From Mycobacterium sp. E740 (GTDB taxonomy: Bacteria; Actinomycetota; Actinomycetes; Mycobacteriales; Mycobacteriaceae): a DNA stretch of 64,000 nt. The stretch spans positions 19,809 to 83,808 of the forward strand of contig NZ_LZKP01000019.1 in NCBI RefSeq assembly GCF_001672895.1. Direction: 5' to 3'. Positions 1 through 8,900 of the stretch are shown in pieces. Below the pieces are notes generated by a model, which saw nothing but the letters and a program-made list of their open reading frames with translations, made no database searches and was not told where the DNA came from. A program made the translations under genes and the position numbers. Every line of letters begins with the position of its first letter. The stretch's first letter is position 1.

Positions 1-777
1 CTTCTGTACGAGCGGGACTTCTTCGAGTGGCAACTCGACGCCGAGGTCACCGCGCGCGACCATGATGGCGTCGAACGCCAACACGACCGCCTCGAGATTG
101 TCGATGGCTTCGGGCTTTTCGAGTTTGGCGATGACGGGGACGCGCCTGCCGACGCGGTCCATGACCTCGTGCACGAGCTCGATGTCGGCCGGGGAGCGGA
201 CGAACGACAGCGCGACGAAGTCCACGCCGAGACCGAGCGCGAATTCGAGGTCCTCGACGTCCTTCTCGGAGAGCGCGGGCGCCGAGACGTTCATGCCGGG
301 CAGCGACATGCCTTTGTTGTTGCTGACCGGACCGCCTTCAGTGACGGTGCAGACAACGTCGTTGCCTTCGATCTCTTCGACGACCAGGCCGACGTTGCCG
401 TCGTCCACCAGCACTCGGTCGCCGGGCGTGGCGTCCTCGACCAGCCGCTTGTAGGTCGTCGAGACGCGCTCCGGGGTGCCCTCGATGTCGTCGACGGTGA
501 TGCGGACTGTCTCGCCGTTGGACCAGAAGGTTGGGCCGTCCTTGAACCGGCCGAGTCGGATCTTGGGGCCTTGTAGATCGGCGAGGACGCCGACAGCGTG
601 TCCGGTGGCGTCGGATGCGGCTCGCACGCGTTTGTAAGTAGCTTCGTGGTCGGAGTATTCGCCGTGGCTGAAGTTGAGCCGGGCGACGTCCATGCCAGCC
701 TCGACCAGTGCACGAACGGCGTCGTCGGTGGCGGTCGCCGGACCGAGAGTGCAGACGATCTTTCCGCGTCTATTCAC
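1..777 (-). CDS. pyk: Pyruvate kinase, N-terminal part (cut by window edge)
   Basis: Glycolytic enzyme that transfers phosphate from phosphoenolpyruvate to ADP. The 259 visible residues, about half of a normal ~470-residue protein, begin RRGKIVCTLGPAT and include the B-domain beta barrel and the conserved VIAKLEKPEAIDNLE and VARGDLGVELP segments around the active site. The start is a GTG at 777; the alignment with mycobacterial Pyk begins exactly there. A TATGCT -10 element lies 8 bases upstream, so the mRNA is probably leaderless or nearly so. The 3' end lies outside the window. Identity is certain; only the exact 5' end is inferred. Confidence 0.97.
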   Translation of the reverse strand, partial: MNRRGKIVCTLGPATATDDAVRALVEAGMDVARLNFSHGEYSDHEATYKRVRAASDATGHAVGVLADLQGPKIRLGRFKDGPTFWSNGETVRITVDDIEGTPERVSTTYKRLVEDATPGDRVLVDDGNVGLVVEEIEGNDVVCTVTEGGPVSNNKGMSLPGMNVSAPALSEKDVEDLEFALGLGVDFVALSFVRSPADIELVHEVMDRVGRRVPVIAKLEKPEAIDNLEAVVLAFDAIMVARGDLGVELPLEEVPLVQK

Positions 778-785
778 AAAAGTGG

Positions 786-791
786 AGCATA
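786..791 (-). promoter_or_regulatory. Predicted -10 element of pyk
   Basis: TATGCT on the minus strand, 8 bases before the GTG start of pyk. It fits the TANNNT pattern of mycobacterial SigA promoters and leaves room for almost no 5' UTR. No convincing -35 is seen. Confidence 0.4.
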
Positions 792-843
792 GTCGTTATC
801 GATTCAGACGACGCGGGTCAAAATCGCCCGGGCCGGTGGCCGA

Positions 844-1254
844 TCAACCGCCGAGAAGAGTCGGAACCAAGGGGAATCCGGGCAGGTTGCGCACAACGGT
901 CCACGTCATCGCCGATACGACAATCGTGACGATGGCGGCTGTGTTCATCAAGGGTTTGTCTTGCCGCCACCGGACGAGAAGCCACAGGAGCAAGAGGGGT
1001 AGGCCTACGAGCAGGTAGGCGTTGTCGACGACGGCGGCGGCGAGGTCGCGGTGCAGCAGGTCGTGTGTCATCCGCAGGCCGCCGCAACCGGGGCAGTAAA
1101 GGCCGGTCAACGCATGGAACGGACAGGCCGGGAAGGCGAAGTTCGGGCGATGCGGGTCGGCGATGCCGATATAGGCCAGCGCACCGGTCAGCAGGGCGCC
1201 GGTTCCGAGGGCGCCGTAGAGCCGATTACGCCCGGTGGCGACGCTAGGTGCCAT
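844..1254 (-). CDS. DUF2752 small membrane protein
   Basis: Membrane protein of about 136 residues with three predicted helices. The diagnostic DUF2752 segment is a cysteine-rich loop, CPFHALTGLYCPGCGGLRM, after the first helix, followed by a helix rich in leucine (LLVGLPLLLLWLLV). The family has no firm biochemical role; the CxxC-like loop could bind metal, which is inference. The ATG at 1254 overlaps the end of the TM2 gene by 11 bases, so the two are probably co-translated. A GTG at 1281 would add nine residues and is the alternative start. Its position next to pyk is the usual mycobacterial arrangement. Confidence 0.85.
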   Translation of the reverse strand: MAPSVATGRNRLYGALGTGALLTGALAYIGIADPHRPNFAFPACPFHALTGLYCPGCGGLRMTHDLLHRDLAAAVVDNAYLLVGLPLLLLWLLVRWRQDKPLMNTAAIVTIVVSAMTWTVVRNLPGFPLVPTLLGG

Positions 1255-1651
1255 CTCGCAGAGGACGTCCCTGAGGGTCACGGACCTTGTCGGTCAGCAT
1301 CAGGATCGCGTCGATGATGCCCCAGATGATGGCCCCTATGCCGCAGGTGAGCAGCCCAACCGCGAGTTGGGCGATGCCGAGCCCCGTATAGCCGAGGTAT
1401 ATGCGACCGATGCCGACCAGCCCGAAGAGGCCGACCAACTGCAACAGGCCGGCAACGAGTTTGGATTTGTCGGAGTACGGCTCCCCTGTCAGCGGATGAC
1501 GTCCATAGGGGGCCATCGGATCGCTGTAGGGAGGCGGGTAGCTGCCGGGTGGCGGGCCGTACTGGCCCGGCGGAGGTGGATAGGGCTGCTGGTATTCCGG
1601 CTGTGGTGGCGGGCTGCCGTATTCACTGCCACCGAACTGCGGTTCAGTCAT
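1244..1651 (-). CDS. TM2-domain membrane protein with proline-rich N-terminus
   Basis: 135 residues. The first ~60 are low-complexity Pro/Tyr/Gln/Gly (PPPPGQYGPPPGSYPPPY), the rest a TM2 domain: two helices around LVAGLLQLVGLFGLVGIGRIYLG and IAQLAVGLLTCGIGAIIWGIIDAI, separated by a short turn with the family's G-x-x-x-FYLG-like motif (GIGRIYLG), then a soluble tail. TM2 proteins have no settled function in actinobacteria. The start ATG (MTEPQFGG) is preferred over an upstream in-frame start that would add 18 residues lacking resemblance to the family. It is the upstream partner of the DUF2752 gene. Confidence 0.85.
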   Translation of the reverse strand: MTEPQFGGSEYGSPPPQPEYQQPYPPPPGQYGPPPGSYPPPYSDPMAPYGRHPLTGEPYSDKSKLVAGLLQLVGLFGLVGIGRIYLGYTGLGIAQLAVGLLTCGIGAIIWGIIDAILMLTDKVRDPQGRPLRDGT

Positions 1652-1784
1652 GGCACAAGCATGCCAGACGTCCGGGTATCCGGTCAGGGGTAAACGTCGA
1701 GACATTTCAGACGTACTGCGACGGCTTCTCGTACCTCATGGAACGTATTGCTGCCGTTGTTGTTTCATGTATTTCGAGCACCAT

Positions 1785-3230
1785 TCAGAACGGCGGTGGC
1801 TCGTAAATCGCAGCAAGCCAGGCCTGGCGTTGGCGTTCTTCTTCGGCGATCAGATCGGCGCGTTGGCGCCGTTCGGCGTTGATACGGTCACGACGGTTCT
1901 GCTCGCGGGTCTGCTTGCGCCGCGGCATCATCGCCAACCGGTTCACCTCGTCGGTGTTGTCGTCGAGCTGATGCACGGTGACGCCGAGGTCGCCGGTCGG
2001 CTGTCCCAGCGCCGGGAACATGGCGGCCCCGTGCGGTTCGCATCGGTACACGTGCCCAGTCGGAGCCGTGAGCACGACCGTTCCGTCGGGTCGCTGCTCA
2101 TCACGCCAGCCACCCACACCGGTCAGGAAGGTCTTGATCAAATGATGGGTGCGGCAGTAATGCTTGGTGTTCGACGGATGCGTCGGCCCCGACGGCCATG
2201 CCACCGTATGGTCCACATCGCATTTCTCAACCGGCTTGTCGCAGCCCGGCCATCGACAGGTCAGATCGCGCCACTGCAGGAAATCGGTCAATTTTGCGCT
2301 GGGTCGGTACCCGGCGTGGGCGGCGGCATCAGCCGCGGGCACCACAACCGGTTTCAACTTGGCGCCGCGTGCCACCTCACGCACCGATTCGGCCGGCAAC
2401 ACTCCGAATCCCGGCAGATACCCCGGTTTGTCGCTGGTGCCGTCGACAGTTCCTTGTTCGGCGAGCACATGGATCACCGCCGCGGTCGCCTCGGCATGTC
2501 GCGCGGCTGCCGGGCAGTCGTCTGATCCACACTGGCAGGCCAGCCTGGACTCCATCCGCGACAACGGACCGCAGGCATCGGCGCGGCGCTGGCCTTTTGT
2601 CCGCGGATCGTTGTCACAGACGGTCGCAGCCAAAGCATCCAACCGAGCGTCCAATGAGGCGCCATCTTCGGCGCGCAGCGACGCCGACATCCAAGCCATT
2701 CCGGCCGTGTCTGCCGGGACGATCTCGACGTAGCGGTGCTCTCCTACTTCAGGGGGCACTCTGACTGCGGCTGGATCATATTGGGAGACAAAGAGATCGA
2801 TACGGTCGCGCAACTTGTTCTTGGACAGCTTCATCCACTTCTCGACCCGTGCGGCCAACGCTTCGTCCAGGCCGGCGATGATCTCGTCGTCGACGTTGGC
2901 AGTACGCGAAATGATCATCCAGACCATTCGGTAATCGACAACGCCGCGGCAGAACCTCTTCAGAATCTGCGGCAACCGCTTGCGCAGCGTCACCGCCGTT
3001 TCGACCTGGCTGATAGCGCGCGCATGGCTGATGTTCTGCACGGGCGAAATCTCGGCCGCCACCGCCGCTGTCAGATCCGTGGTGCACAGATCGTCCAAGG
3101 CGAAGCCCGGATATCGCCGCTCGAAGAGTTCTCCGACCGACGCCAGCCGCCGTCCCATCGCGGCAGACTCTTCCCGAGTTTCCTCACCCATGAAGGTGAT
3201 CAACTCCTCATCGGAAACTTCCTCGAACAT
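1785..3230 (-). CDS. 13E12-repeat family protein (DUF222 + HNH nuclease)
   Basis: 481 residues. The N-terminal two thirds form a helical DUF222 domain; residues ~310-370 hold an HNH nuclease core with CRWPGCDKP, the DVDHT histidine and YCRTHH, in which the cysteines can bind structural zinc. The C-terminus is a charged Arg/Glu/Gln helix. Homologues are the multicopy 13E12 proteins of mycobacteria, often linked to REP13E12 repeats; nuclease activity is inferred from motifs. It sits between lgt and the TM2 gene, which I recall as adjacent in M. tuberculosis, so it looks like an insertion here. An ATG at 3230 is chosen; a TTG ten codons upstream is the alternative. A LexA-type box covers the start codon. 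Confidence 0.9.
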   Translation of the reverse strand: MFEEVSDEELITFMGEETREESAAMGRRLASVGELFERRYPGFALDDLCTTDLTAAVAAEISPVQNISHARAISQVETAVTLRKRLPQILKRFCRGVVDYRMVWMIISRTANVDDEIIAGLDEALAARVEKWMKLSKNKLRDRIDLFVSQYDPAAVRVPPEVGEHRYVEIVPADTAGMAWMSASLRAEDGASLDARLDALAATVCDNDPRTKGQRRADACGPLSRMESRLACQCGSDDCPAAARHAEATAAVIHVLAEQGTVDGTSDKPGYLPGFGVLPAESVREVARGAKLKPVVVPAADAAAHAGYRPSAKLTDFLQWRDLTCRWPGCDKPVEKCDVDHTVAWPSGPTHPSNTKHYCRTHHLIKTFLTGVGGWRDEQRPDGTVVLTAPTGHVYRCEPHGAAMFPALGQPTGDLGVTVHQLDDNTDEVNRLAMMPRRKQTREQNRRDRINAERRQRADLIAEEERQRQAWLAAIYEPPPF

Positions 3231-3238
3231 GTGTTCGA
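3223..3238. promoter_or_regulatory. SOS (LexA) box at start of the DUF222/HNH gene
   Basis: TCGAACATGTGTTCGA is a perfect 16-base palindrome matching the mycobacterial LexA consensus TCGAAC-N4-GTTCGA. It covers the ATG at 3230, and the -10 element TATAGT (3240-3245) ends 9 bases before that ATG. LexA bound here would block both the transcription start and the first codons. SOS boxes upstream of 13E12 proteins are known in M. tuberculosis. Confidence 0.85.
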
Positions 3239-3239
3239 T

Positions 3240-3245
3240 ACTATA
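3240..3245 (-). promoter_or_regulatory. Predicted -10 element of the DUF222/HNH gene
   Basis: TATAGT on the minus strand, 9 bases before the ATG at 3230. With the LexA box it forms a compact promoter-operator and suggests a leaderless or near-leaderless message. Confidence 0.45.
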
Positions 3246-3289
3246 TCGAGGGTCCGACAAGTGCCTCGCCGTTCGGAATGACCTGCGGT

Positions 3290-5965
3290 TCAGCGGTTTC
3301 GGCGCCGACGCGCCCAGCGGCGCAGCCGACCCCCGGGTTTCTCCATTGGGCCGTCCTCGTCGGCCGGTGCCGCGGTTGCTGCCCCATCCTCGGGGTCAGA
3401 AGCCTGGCTCGATTCCTCTGCCTCATCTGCCAAGGCTTCGGCCGCAGCCTCGCCCTCAACGGCCGCCTCATGTGCCTCGGCCGCGTCAGAGAGTGCGTCG
3501 CTGGCTTCCTCACCCTCGACCGCACCCACGCCACCGACATCAGCGCTTCCGTCGGCCTCAGCCGATTCCTGCGCGTCGTCGGCTAACTCCTCAGCCACAG
3601 CCTCACCCTCGACGGCCGCCTCATGGGCTTCCTCCGCGTCAGAGAGCGCGTCGCTGGCTTCCTCACCCTCGACCGCACCTACCCCGCCGGTGTCGGCGCT
3701 TCCGTCGGCCCCGCCCGATTCCTGCGCGTCGTCGGCTAACTCCTCAGCCACAGCCTCGCCCTCGACGACTGCCTCATGAGCTTCGGCCGCATCGGCGATA
3801 GCATCGCCGGCTTCCTCGCCCTCGACAGCGCCTACCCCGCCGACGTCAGCATCGTCAGCACCCTCAGCCGATTTCGGCGACTCGTCGGGTTCCGGCTCTT
3901 TCGGCTCATCGGCCACATCGTCTGTCAACTGCTCGGCGGCAGCCTCGCCCTCGAGAGCTGACTCATGTGCCTCGGCCGCATCGGCGAGCGCATCACTGGC
4001 TTCCTCACCCTCGACCGCGCCCACACCGCCGACCTCAGCGCCCTCATCGGTCTCAGTCGATTCCTCGACCACATCGTCGGGCAACGCCTCAGCATCAGCC
4101 TCACCTTCGACGGCCGCCTCATGCGCCTCGGCCCCATCGGCGAGCGCATCGCTGGCTTCCTCACCCTCGACCGCACCCACACCACCGACATCAGCGCCAT
4201 CACCGTCCTCGGACGGCTCGTCCACGTCGGCACCGCCGGATTCCGACTCTCGCGACTCGTCGACGACATCGTCTGTCAACTGCTCAGCATCAGCCTCACC
4301 CTCGACGGCCGCCTCATGGGCCTCGGCAGCGTCGGCGAGAGCGTCGCTGGCTTCCTCACCCTCGACCGCACCCACACCACCGATGTCCGCGCCCTCACCG
4401 GCCTCTGCGAAATCTTCGGCCTCGACGATCTCCTCCGCGGGTGCCTCAGCGACATCGTCCGCAAGGGCATCGGCCTCAGCGACCGCCTCCACGGCAGGTG
4501 CCGGCGATGTCTTGGACCGACGCTTCGGCCATCTCTTCAGCCATGACTTCGGCCTTTCGGCGAAGATGGGCTGGTCAGCCGCCGCCGCTGCTTCGGCTGC
4601 CACAGCTCCAGCCGCTGCCTCGGCCTCCACCGCGACCTCATGTGCCTGTGCCGCTTCGACAAGAGCGTCGCTGGCTTCCTCCCCCTCTACGGCGCCTACT
4701 CCACCGCCGTCAGCGCCCTCTCCGGCCGCTGCGAACTCCTCCGCTTCGGCGATGTCTTCCGCCGGGGCTCCGGTGACCTCCTCGGCCAGGGCTTCGGCCT
4801 CGGCGACGGCCTCTATGTCAGCGACGGCCTCCACATCAGATTCGGAGCCTTCGAGCGCGAACTCCTCAGCGTCTTCGACGCTGTCTGCCGGCACGCCGGC
4901 AACATCGGCGCCGAGTTCCTCCGCCGAAAGATCGTCGGCCGAGGGCTCAAAGCCCTCCTCGACGTCCGCGGTGAGCGCCTCAGCCTTGGGGCTGCTTTCC
5001 TCGTCCGCGGCCGCAGCTCTCGCGGCCGCCACCACTCCCGTCGTCGCCGCAACGGCGGCCAACTCCTCGGTGAGCGCTTCGACAGGCGTCGCGTCGTCAC
5101 GAGCCTTGCCTTTGAGCGTCGCGGGGTCCTCTCGGCCCTTCGGCGCGGCCATGATGTACACGACGGCGCCGATGAACACGAACGTCGCGGTGAAGGAGTT
5201 GATCCGCACGCCTTCGATCAACGTCGCGTCATCAGCGCGCAACAGCTCAACCCAGAACCGGCCCAGGCAGTAGCCCGCGACATAGAGCGCGAAAAGCCGG
5301 CCGTGCCCGATTCTGAACCGCCGGTCGACGTAGATGAGAACCGCGAAAACGAAGAAGTTCCACAGCAGTTCGTAGAGGAACGTCGGATGCACCAGGTGCA
5401 CGACTTCGCCGGTCGAGACACCGTTGAGGTTGTCCACCATGCCCGCGGCGTCTCGTCGCTCGTAGATCTTCAGCGCCCACGGCAGCGTCGTCGGACCGCC
5501 GTACAGCTCCTGGTTGAAGTAGTTGCCGATCCGGCCGATCCCTTGGGCCAGAATGATTCCCGGCGCGATCGCGTCGCCGAAGGCGGGCAGCGGAATACCT
5601 CGACGACGGCAGGCGATCCATGCGCCGACACCGCCGAGAGCGACCGCGCCCCAGATCCCCAGGCCGCCGTCCCAGATTCGGATCACCCCGACCAGACCGG
5701 CGCCGTTGTCGCCGAAATAGCGCCACCAGTCGGTGATCACGTGGTAGAGCCGGCCACCGATCAACCCGAACGGCACCGCCCACAAGGCGATGTCGTAGAT
5801 CACCCCGCGCTCGCCGCCGCGGGCCTCCCAGCGTCGGTCACCGATGATCAACGCGGCCACGATGCCGGCGATGATGAAGAGCGCATATGCCCGAACGGGG
5901 AAAGGACCGAGGTGCCAAACGCCTTGGGCTGGGCTGGGGAACGCGGCCAGCAGAGTCGTCGTCAC
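3290..5965 (-). CDS. lgt: Prolipoprotein diacylglyceryl transferase with a giant acidic repeat tail
   Basis: First enzyme of lipoprotein maturation: moves diacylglycerol from phosphatidylglycerol to the lipobox cysteine at the outer face of the plasma membrane. Residues 1-278 are the Lgt core with seven hydrophobic helices and the signature GRIGNYFNQELYGG (144-157, including the conserved Arg145). The loop at ~100-110 reads GGLGIWGAVALGG, lacking the E. coli His103, which I believe is usual in mycobacteria. Residues ~280-890 are an Ala/Glu/Asp-rich, presumably disordered tail with seven copies of a VGAVEGEEASDAL unit and a basic end (GRLRRWARRRRNR). The total of 891 residues is about three times a typical Lgt; M. 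tuberculosis Lgt also has a tail but is much shorter. GTG start overlaps the trpA stop by 4 bases. Confidence 0.95.
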   Translation of the reverse strand: MTTTLLAAFPSPAQGVWHLGPFPVRAYALFIIAGIVAALIIGDRRWEARGGERGVIYDIALWAVPFGLIGGRLYHVITDWWRYFGDNGAGLVGVIRIWDGGLGIWGAVALGGVGAWIACRRRGIPLPAFGDAIAPGIILAQGIGRIGNYFNQELYGGPTTLPWALKIYERRDAAGMVDNLNGVSTGEVVHLVHPTFLYELLWNFFVFAVLIYVDRRFRIGHGRLFALYVAGYCLGRFWVELLRADDATLIEGVRINSFTATFVFIGAVVYIMAAPKGREDPATLKGKARDDATPVEALTEELAAVAATTGVVAAARAAAADEESSPKAEALTADVEEGFEPSADDLSAEELGADVAGVPADSVEDAEEFALEGSESDVEAVADIEAVAEAEALAEEVTGAPAEDIAEAEEFAAAGEGADGGGVGAVEGEEASDALVEAAQAHEVAVEAEAAAGAVAAEAAAAADQPIFAERPKSWLKRWPKRRSKTSPAPAVEAVAEADALADDVAEAPAEEIVEAEDFAEAGEGADIGGVGAVEGEEASDALADAAEAHEAAVEGEADAEQLTDDVVDESRESESGGADVDEPSEDGDGADVGGVGAVEGEEASDALADGAEAHEAAVEGEADAEALPDDVVEESTETDEGAEVGGVGAVEGEEASDALADAAEAHESALEGEAAAEQLTDDVADEPKEPEPDESPKSAEGADDADVGGVGAVEGEEAGDAIADAAEAHEAVVEGEAVAEELADDAQESGGADGSADTGGVGAVEGEEASDALSDAEEAHEAAVEGEAVAEELADDAQESAEADGSADVGGVGAVEGEEASDALSDAAEAHEAAVEGEAAAEALADEAEESSQASDPEDGAATAAPADEDGPMEKPGGRLRRWARRRRNR
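3480..4715 (-). repeat. Seven in-frame tandem repeats in the lgt tail
   Basis: The segment encoding GGVGAVEGEEASDALADAAE and a following acidic linker recurs seven times. The conserved CTGG-type cores begin at about 3501, 3654, 3807, 3996, 4152, 4347 and 4671 on the plus strand. Spacings are 153, 153, 189, 156, 195 and 324 bases, all multiples of three, so the reading frame is kept. The three copies nearest the gene's 3' end are the most regular (51-residue period), suggesting recent duplication there. Confidence 0.9.
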
Positions 5966-6750
5966 GCAGTGATCCTCTGCCTGACACCGTCGGCGAGTTC
6001 AGCGGTCAGCGTTCTCAATGCCTCCACACCGTTCTGCAGCGCCGACACCAACGCCGACCCGACGATCACCCCGTCCGCATAGGCGCCGATCTCGGCGGCC
6101 TGAGGTCCCGACCGGACACCGAGACCGACACCCACCGGGACATCCGAGACCGCCTTCACCCGACGCACCAGCTCAGGTGCGTTCGTCGAAACCGCATCGC
6201 GCGCACCGGTCACTCCCATCGTTGATGCCGCGTAGACGAATCCGCGCGACGCGTTCACGGTCATCGCCAGCCGTTCAGGGGTGGACGACGGCGCAACCAG
6301 AAAGATTCGGTCCAGATCGTGGACCTCGGACGCTTCCATCCAGTCGGCGGCCTCGTCGGGGATCAGGTCAGGTGTGATGACCCCGAGTCCCCCTGCCGAT
6401 GCCAGGTCTCGGGCGAAAGCATCGATACCCCAGCGCAGCACAGGATTCCAATAGGTCATCACGACCGCTCGTCCACCGGCGTTGCTGATCGCCTCGACCG
6501 CGGCGAGTAAATCACGCACCCGCACACCGCCTTGCAGTGCGGCTTCGGTCGCTGCGGCGATGGTAGGACCGTCCATCCCCGGATCCGAGTACGGCACACC
6601 GACTTCCACCAGATCGCACCCGTTCTCGACGAGGCTGGTCATTGCCGAGATGGACGACGGTAGATCGGGAAATCCGGTCGGCAGGTAACCGATCAGCGCG
6701 CTGCGTCCCTCGCCCCGGCATGCATCGAACATCGGAGCCAGCCGACTCAT
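5962..6750 (-). CDS. trpA: Tryptophan synthase alpha subunit
   Basis: Cleaves indole-3-glycerol phosphate to indole and glyceraldehyde-3-phosphate; indole is channelled to TrpB. 262 residues, a normal length for the TIM-barrel family. The catalytic pair is present at the same positions as in E. coli: Glu49 in [11 protein letters not shown] and Asp60 in GMDGPTI. The phosphate-binding end [11 protein letters not shown] and [10 protein letters not shown] are also clear. It overlaps trpB and lgt by 4 bases each, so translation is coupled through the unit and lgt probably shares trp transcripts. Confidence 0.97.
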   Translation of the reverse strand: MSRLAPMFDACRGEGRSALIGYLPTGFPDLPSSISAMTSLVENGCDLVEVGVPYSDPGMDGPTIAAATEAALQGGVRVRDLLAAVEAISNAGGRAVVMTYWNPVLRWGIDAFARDLASAGGLGVITPDLIPDEAADWMEASEVHDLDRIFLVAPSSTPERLAMTVNASRGFVYAASTMGVTGARDAVSTNAPELVRRVKAVSDVPVGVGLGVRSGPQAAEIGAYADGVIVGSALVSALQNGVEALRTLTAELADGVRQRITA

Positions 6751-8006
6751 CTGTCACCGTCCAGCAATCCGAACCACTTCGCCGCCGTCTCGACGTCTTT
6801 GTCCCCGCGCCCGGACAGGTTCACCAGCACGATCGAGCCGGGTCCGAGTTCTCGGCCCAGCGCAAGCGCCCCGGCGACGCCGTGCGCGGACTCGATCGCG
6901 GGAATGATGCCTTCGGTCCGGCAGAGCAACGAGAACGCGTCCATCGCCTCGGTGTCGGTGATCGGGCGATACTCCGCGCGACCAATGTCCTTGAGATACG
7001 CGTGCTCCGGCCCTACGCCGGGATAGTCCAAACCCGCTGAGATGGAATGCGATTCGATGGTCTGGCCGTCTTCGTCCTGCAACAGATACGAGAACGAGCC
7101 CTGGAACGCGCCCGGCGAACCGCCCGTGAAAGTCGCTGCGTGGCGGCCGGTTTCGACACCGTCGCCCGCGGCTTCGTATCCCACCAGCCGCACGTTGGGG
7201 TCATCGATGAACGCGTGGAAGATACCGATCGCGTTCGATCCGCCGCCGATGCACGCTGTCACCGCGTCGGGCAACCGGCCGGCCTGCGCCTGGATCTGGG
7301 CGCGCGCCTCCAGCCCGATCACCCGCTGGAAGTCGCGCACCATCGTCGGGAACGGATGAGGTCCGGCCGCGGTGCCGAAGCAGTAATACGTGTTGTCGGC
7401 GTTGGTGACCCAGTCGCGGAACGCCTCGTTGATCGCGTCCTTCAACGTCTTCGAGCCGGCCTCGACCGACACCACCGTCGCACCGAGCAACCGCATCCGC
7501 GCGACGTTGAGTGCCTGGCGAGCGGTGTCGACGGCGCCCATGTAGATCACGCACTCCAAGCCGAGCAGCGCGCACGCGGTGGCGGTGGCCACACCGTGCT
7601 GGCCCGCGCCCGTCTCGGCGATCACCCGGTTCTTGCCCATCTGCTTGGCGAGCAGGGCCTGGCCCAGGACGTTGTTGATCTTGTGGGAACCGGTGTGGTT
7701 CAGGTCTTCCCGCTTCAGGAAGATCCGTGCGCCACCGGCATGTTCTGAGAGTCGTTCGGCTTCGTACAGCGGCGACGGACGACCGCTGTAATGACGCTGC
7801 AGCCGGTCCAGCTCGTCGAGGAAGGCCTGATCGCCGCGGGCTTTCTCGTAGGCAGCGGTGACCTCCTCGATCACCGCCATCAGCGCCTCGGCGACGAATC
7901 TTCCGCCGTACACGCCGAAGTGGCCGCGCTCGTCCGGGTCATGGGTGGACGGCTCGGCGACCGCCGCGCTGGAACGGGGCAGCTCAGGCCCGGCGAGATC
8001 GGCCAC
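6747..8006 (-). CDS. trpB: Tryptophan synthase beta subunit
   Basis: PLP enzyme that condenses indole with serine to tryptophan. 419 residues. The Schiff-base lysine is Lys109 in [10 protein letters not shown]; the ETGAGQHG segment carries the catalytic glutamate and GGGSNAIG binds the cofactor phosphate. The start is GTG at 8006; the first ~20 residues are poorly conserved, so a slightly later start cannot be excluded. It begins 3 bases after the trpC stop and overlaps trpA by 4 bases. Confidence 0.97.
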   Translation of the reverse strand: MADLAGPELPRSSAAVAEPSTHDPDERGHFGVYGGRFVAEALMAVIEEVTAAYEKARGDQAFLDELDRLQRHYSGRPSPLYEAERLSEHAGGARIFLKREDLNHTGSHKINNVLGQALLAKQMGKNRVIAETGAGQHGVATATACALLGLECVIYMGAVDTARQALNVARMRLLGATVVSVEAGSKTLKDAINEAFRDWVTNADNTYYCFGTAAGPHPFPTMVRDFQRVIGLEARAQIQAQAGRLPDAVTACIGGGSNAIGIFHAFIDDPNVRLVGYEAAGDGVETGRHAATFTGGSPGAFQGSFSYLLQDEDGQTIESHSISAGLDYPGVGPEHAYLKDIGRAEYRPITDTEAMDAFSLLCRTEGIIPAIESAHGVAGALALGRELGPGSIVLVNLSGRGDKDVETAAKWFGLLDGDR

Positions 8007-8009
8007 TTC

Positions 8010-8828
8010 TCAGCGCGAGGGTTTCGGGCACGACGGATGCCTGCCTGCGGTGACCAGATCGGCGACGGCACTGCGGGGATCACCGCTGGTGACCAGCCCC
8101 TCACCGACGAGCACCGCGTCTGCGCCTGCCCCTGCGTACGCCAGGAGATCGGCGGTGCCGCGGACCCCCGACTCTGCAACGCGGATGACATCGGTCGGCA
8201 GACCCGGCGCGATACGCGCGAAGCAGTCCCGGTCGACGTTCAGAGTCTTCAGATCGCGGGCGTTGACGCCAATTACGGCGGCGCCCGCCGAAAGCGCGCG
8301 GTCGGCCTCCTCTTCGGTGTGCACCTCGACCAGCGCGGTCATGCCCAGCGACTCCGTGCGTTCCAGCAGCGACTCCAGCACCGGCTGCTCCAACGCGGCC
8401 ACGATCAGCAGCAGCATGTCGGCACCGTGTGCCCTGGCCTCGTGGATCTGATACGGCCGGACGATGAAGTCCTTGCGCAGCACCGGAATTGAAACCGCGG
8501 CCCGAACCGCGTCGAGATCCTCGAGTGAACCGTTGAACCGGCGTTGTTCGGTGAGCACGCTGATGATCCGCGCCCCACCGCTCTCATAGGCACTGGCCAG
8601 GTTCGCCGGGTCCGCGATCGCGGCCAACTCACCACGTGACGGGCTGGCACGCTTCACTTCGGCGATCACCGCGATGCCCGGTGCGCGAAGGGCGGCCATG
8701 ACATTCAGCGGCGGCCGCGCATCCTTGGCCTTGGCTTTGATCTCGGCGAGCGGAATCGCGGCTTCCCGGGCGGCGACGTCGGCACGGACTCCCTCGATGA
8801 TCGAGTCGAGCACGGTTGCCGAACTCAT
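8010..8828 (-). CDS. trpC: Indole-3-glycerol phosphate synthase
   Basis: Closes the indole ring from CdRP in the fourth step of tryptophan synthesis. 272 residues, the same as the M. tuberculosis enzyme. TIM-barrel motifs: [11 protein letters not shown] with catalytic Lys59, VLRKDFIV with Lys119, [21 protein letters not shown], and the phosphate site ESGVRG plus AVLVGEGLV. The ATG at 8828 ([10 protein letters not shown]) is chosen because the family alignment starts there; the longer in-frame extension is unconserved. A 72-base gap separates it from the upstream membrane gene and could hold an internal promoter. Confidence 0.97.
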   Translation of the reverse strand: MSSATVLDSIIEGVRADVAAREAAIPLAEIKAKAKDARPPLNVMAALRAPGIAVIAEVKRASPSRGELAAIADPANLASAYESGGARIISVLTEQRRFNGSLEDLDAVRAAVSIPVLRKDFIVRPYQIHEARAHGADMLLLIVAALEQPVLESLLERTESLGMTALVEVHTEEEADRALSAGAAVIGVNARDLKTLNVDRDCFARIAPGLPTDVIRVAESGVRGTADLLAYAGAGADAVLVGEGLVTSGDPRSAVADLVTAGRHPSCPKPSR

Positions 8829-8900
8829 GACTGCCGCTTCCCTTCCCCCACGAGAACGATGTTCAACCACGAAGGGTAGCCGCCACCGCAACATCTGCGA

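Noticed and set aside
1785..3230. Calling the DUF222/HNH region an insertion sequence
   Set aside because: No transposase, terminal inverted repeats or target duplication were found; it is an HNH-family gene with possible past mobility only.
3480..4715. CRISPR-like array
   Set aside because: The regularly spaced repeats lie in frame in lgt, encode a protein repeat and have long, unequal, related spacers.
8853..8865. Near-match to a BioQ box (TGAACATCGTTCT on the minus strand) between the trp membrane gene and trpC
   Set aside because: One arm has a mismatch, there is no biotin gene nearby, and a 12-of-13 match to a short palindrome can arise by chance. It could still be part of an internal promoter.
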